Positions 4,631-7,001 of a stretch of DNA of 7,001 bases are shown piece by piece. This stretch comes from Deltaproteobacteria bacterium (GTDB lineage Bacteria; Desulfobacterota; Desulfovibrionia; Desulfovibrionales; Desulfovibrionaceae), in contig JANXYI010000016.1 in assembly GCA_025350085.1 (NCBI GenBank), positions 1 through 7,001 of the forward strand, written 5' to 3'. Below the pieces are notes generated by a model. That model saw nothing but the letters and a program-made list of their open reading frames with translations, ran no database searches and was not told the origin of the DNA. The translations under genes were made by a program, and so were the position numbers. Position 1 is the stretch's first letter, and each line of letters opens with the position of its first letter.

Positions 4631-5854
4631 ATGCTTGCCGAAATCTCGCGGCACATCGAAGCCCAAGCCCAGACCGTCATCGACCTGCAACGCGCCCTGG
4701 TGGCCATCCCGGCGCTGGGCCCCATGAACGGCGGCCCGGGCGAGAAGGACAAGACCGCGTTCCTCAAGCTCTACCTTGCGGACCTGGGCTTTGGCCAGGT
4801 CCGCGAGCTGCGCGCCCCGGACCCGGCCGTGCCCTGCGGCTATCGCCCCAACCTGGCGGCCGTGATCCCGGGCGCGGACACAACAAAGACCCTCTGGATC
4901 ATCTCGCACACGGACATCGTGCCCCCTGGCGACCCGGCCCTCTGGGACTCCGATCCCTACACCCTCAAGGTCGAGGACGACATCCTCATCGGCCGGGGCG
5001 TGGAGGACAACCACCAGGGCATCGTCTGCTCCGTGCTCGTGGCCAAGGCTTTGCTCGACCTGAAGCTCACCCCGCCCATCAACTACGGCGTGCTCCTGGT
5101 GGCTGACGAGGAAACCGGCAGCAAGTACGGCCTGGATTTCGTGGTCAAGCACCACAGCGAGCTCTTCGGCCCGCAGGACCTGTTCCTGGTGCCGGACTTC
5201 GGCGAGCCCACAAGCGAGATGATCGAGATCGCCGAGAAGAGCATGCTCTGGCTCAAGGTCATCGTGGAGGGCAAGCAGTGCCACGCCTCTACGCCCGAGG
5301 CAGGCATCAACTCGCTCCTGGGCGCCGCGGTGCTCATCGTGCAGATCCCCAAGCTGCACCAGATCTTCGACCGCGTTGACCCCCTGTTCAACCCGCCCTT
5401 TTCCACGTTTGAGCCCACCAAGAAAGAGGCCAACGTGGAGAACATCAACACCATCCCTGGCCGCGACGTGTTCTACCTCGACTGCCGGGTCATGCCCGGG
5501 TACGACCTGGACCAGGTTTTGGCCGCGGTCAAGGGCTTTGGCGATGCGGTCGAGCGCGAGCATGGGGTGCGCATCAGCTACGAGTTCGTGCAGAGCGAGC
5601 AGGCCGCCCCGCCCACCCCGGCGGACAGCGAGGTCGTGACCCGCCTGGTGAAAAGCGTAAAGTCCGTGTTCGGCAACAATCCTACACTTATGGGCATCGG
5701 CGGCGGCACCGTGGCCGCGTACCTGCGCCGCGCCGGGCACCGGGCCGCGGTCTGGGGCACGCTGATGCACAACGCCCACCAGCCCAACGAGCGCTCGTCC
5801 ATAAAGAACAGCATCAAGGACGCCAAGGTCATGGCGGCCCTGCTCTTCGACTAG
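4631..5854 (+). CDS. M20 family metallohydrolase (ArgE/DapE/CPG2-like)
   Basis: A 407-residue cytoplasmic zinc-dependent hydrolase with the full M20 metal and catalytic set. HTD at 93-95 supplies a metal histidine and the catalytic-site aspartate. D126 in GRGVEDN bridges the metals. E160 and E161 in ADEETG give the general base and a ligand, D189 in VPDFGE is a ligand, H218 in CHASTP lies in the lid/dimerisation domain, and H383 in NAHQPNE is the last ligand. Relatives remove acyl or amino-acid groups (acetylornithine, succinyl-diaminopimelate, dipeptides). The sequence does not reveal the substrate, so no gene name is given. ATG 4631 follows GGAG with 6 nt spacing; the frame is open upstream, but that stretch runs across the terminator and the previous gene. 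No clear promoter is seen after the terminator. mnmG starts 17 bp downstream. Confidence 0.9.
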   Translation: MLAEISRHIEAQAQTVIDLQRALVAIPALGPMNGGPGEKDKTAFLKLYLADLGFGQVRELRAPDPAVPCGYRPNLAAVIPGADTTKTLWIISHTDIVPPGDPALWDSDPYTLKVEDDILIGRGVEDNHQGIVCSVLVAKALLDLKLTPPINYGVLLVADEETGSKYGLDFVVKHHSELFGPQDLFLVPDFGEPTSEMIEIAEKSMLWLKVIVEGKQCHASTPEAGINSLLGAAVLIVQIPKLHQIFDRVDPLFNPPFSTFEPTKKEANVENINTIPGRDVFYLDCRVMPGYDLDQVLAAVKGFGDAVEREHGVRISYEFVQSEQAAPPTPADSEVVTRLVKSVKSVFGNNPTLMGIGGGTVAAYLRRAGHRAAVWGTLMHNAHQPNERSSIKNSIKDAKVMAALLFD

Positions 5855-5871
5855 CGTTCACCGAGGCCTCC

Positions 5872-7001
5872 ATGCAGCGCAGGCCGGACTTGCCAGACAC
5901 ATTCGACCTCGTCATCGTCGGGGCCGGGCACGCCGGGTGCGAGGCGGCCATGGCCGCGTCCCGCCTGGGCCTGACCACGCTGCTGCTCACCGTGAACCTC
6001 GACCGCATCGGACACCTGTCCTGCAACCCGGCCATCGGCGGCCTGGCCAAGGGCCACATGGTCCACGAGATCGACGCCCTGGGCGGCATGATGGGCCTCT
6101 GGGCCGACGCCGCGGGCATCCAGTTCCGCCAGCTGAACCAGAGCAAGGGCCCGGCCGTGCGCTCCTCGCGCGCCCAGATCGACCGCAGCGAGTATCTGCG
6201 CGTGGTCCAGCGCGACCTCTTTGCCCAACAGAACCTCTGGATCATGCAGGACATGGCCGAGGCCGTGCTCACGGAGAGCGGCCGCGCCTCGGGTGTGCGC
6301 ACGCGCCTGGGCCAGGAGTTCCGTTCGCGCGCCGTGCTGCTGACCACCGGCACCTTTTTGTCCGGGCTCATCCACATCGGGCTCACGCACTTTTCCGGCG
6401 GCCGCCTGGGCGATCCGGCGGCCCAGGGCCTTTCGCCCTGCCTGCGCGCGCTCGGCTTTGAGCTCGGACGGCTCAAGACCGGCACCCCGCCGCGCCTGCT
6501 CAGGTCGAGCGTCGATTTTTCGGTCATGGCCGAGCAGCCCGGCGACGACCCGCCCCGGCCCTTCAGCTTCCTGAACTGCTCTGTCCCCCTGCGCCAGGTC
6601 CCCTGCCACCTGACCTACACCAATGCCGCCACCCACGAGGCCATCCGCAGCGGGTTTGAGCGCTCGCCGCTCTTTTCCGGCGTCATCCAGGGCACGGGCG
6701 CGCGCTACTGCCCGTCCGTGGAGGACAAGGTGGCCCGCTTCCCGGACAAGGAGCGCCATCAAATTTTCATCGAGCCCGAGGGCCTGGACAGCCCGGAGGT
6801 CTATCCCAACGGCATCTCCACCAGCCTGCCCCTGGACATCCAGAAGCTCATGCTCGCCACCATCCCGGGCCTCACGCAGGCCGTCATCACGCGGCCGGGC
6901 TACGCCATCGAGTATGATTTCGCCCCGCCCACCCAACTTCTGCCCACCCTGGAGTCCAAGCCGCTGCCGGGTCTGTATCTGGCCGGGCAGATCAACGGCA
7001 C
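5872..7001 (+). CDS. mnmG: tRNA uridine-5-carboxymethylaminomethyl modification enzyme MnmG/GidA, 5' part (runs off the right edge)
   Basis: The first 376 codons of a gene whose product is usually about 620-630 residues. MnmG uses FAD and a folate methylene group, with its GTPase partner MnmE, to modify the wobble uridine of several tRNAs. Visible features are the FAD-binding VIVGAGHAGCEAA (residues 14-26), SCNPAIGGLAKGH (50-62), GIQFRQLNQSKGPAVR (82-97), GDP after SGGR (176-182), LKTGTPPR (201-208), GARYCPSVEDK (276-286) with the conserved cysteine at 280, and RPGYAIEYDF (341-350). All match the E. coli enzyme closely in order and spacing, including both conserved cysteines (51 and 280). ATG 5872 has GAGG 5 nt upstream. 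It lies 17 bp after the M20 hydrolase stop, so the two genes are probably cotranscribed. Confidence 0.97.
   Translation, partial: MQRRPDLPDTFDLVIVGAGHAGCEAAMAASRLGLTTLLLTVNLDRIGHLSCNPAIGGLAKGHMVHEIDALGGMMGLWADAAGIQFRQLNQSKGPAVRSSRAQIDRSEYLRVVQRDLFAQQNLWIMQDMAEAVLTESGRASGVRTRLGQEFRSRAVLLTTGTFLSGLIHIGLTHFSGGRLGDPAAQGLSPCLRALGFELGRLKTGTPPRLLRSSVDFSVMAEQPGDDPPRPFSFLNCSVPLRQVPCHLTYTNAATHEAIRSGFERSPLFSGVIQGTGARYCPSVEDKVARFPDKERHQIFIEPEGLDSPEVYPNGISTSLPLDIQKLMLATIPGLTQAVITRPGYAIEYDFAPPTQLLPTLESKPLPGLYLAGQING

Noticed and set aside
4595..5779. A 394-codon open frame antisense to the M20 hydrolase gene
   Set aside because: It mirrors a well-supported gene with complete catalytic motifs. Long antisense frames are expected in GC-rich codon usage, and the translation is low-complexity in G, A, V, H and L with no family resemblance.
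5851..6936. A 361-codon open frame antisense to mnmG
   Set aside because: mnmG matches its family throughout, and the antisense peptide has only the G/A/R/V/L-rich composition typical of such shadows.

Overview
The window is GC-rich, tightly packed chromosomal DNA. Protein sequences and gene order point to a deltaproteobacterial sulfate reducer of the Desulfovibrio type (Desulfovibrionaceae or a close relative). The main pointers are the rpsU-yqeY-mutS2 order, an adenine salvage pair, and a PxxKW cysteine-rich small protein. The lineage is inferred, because no rRNA or other marker is present. Everything looks like housekeeping or core accessory DNA. I see no prophage, CRISPR array, tRNA, rRNA or intact mobile element.

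The left part (1-2708) is read on the minus strand. From its upstream end it holds rsmA (16S rRNA dimethyltransferase), an HU-type nucleoid protein gene, and a 60-residue single-span membrane protein gene that ends in a strong Rho-independent terminator. Beyond that terminator come rpsU (ribosomal protein S21, apparently starting at TTG), a GatB/YqeY-domain gene overlapping it by 4 bp, and the first 131 codons of mutS2, which runs off the window. This resembles the classical rpsU-centred macromolecular synthesis operon.

The right part (2813-7001) is read on the plus strand. A divergent promoter region, in which both -35 boxes sit on the same heptamer, separates rsmA from apt. apt and mtnP form a salvage pair: MtnP releases adenine from methylthioadenosine and Apt turns it into AMP. 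After mtnP lies a short 22-bp tandem repeat whose first unit contains the mtnP stop codon. Next is a separately promoted PxxKW cysteine-rich small protein gene with its own GCAA-loop terminator. It is followed by an M20 metallohydrolase gene and the 5' 60 percent of mnmG (tRNA uridine-34 modification), which runs off the right edge.

No dramatic new system is evident. The points most worth a second look are a likely degraded HUH (Y1/REP-associated) transposase fragment in the HU leader, the 22-bp tandem repeat at the mtnP stop, the shared -35 element of the rsmA/apt divergent promoters, the TTG start with a perfect Shine-Dalgarno at rpsU, and the uncharacterised small membrane protein cotranscribed with HU.
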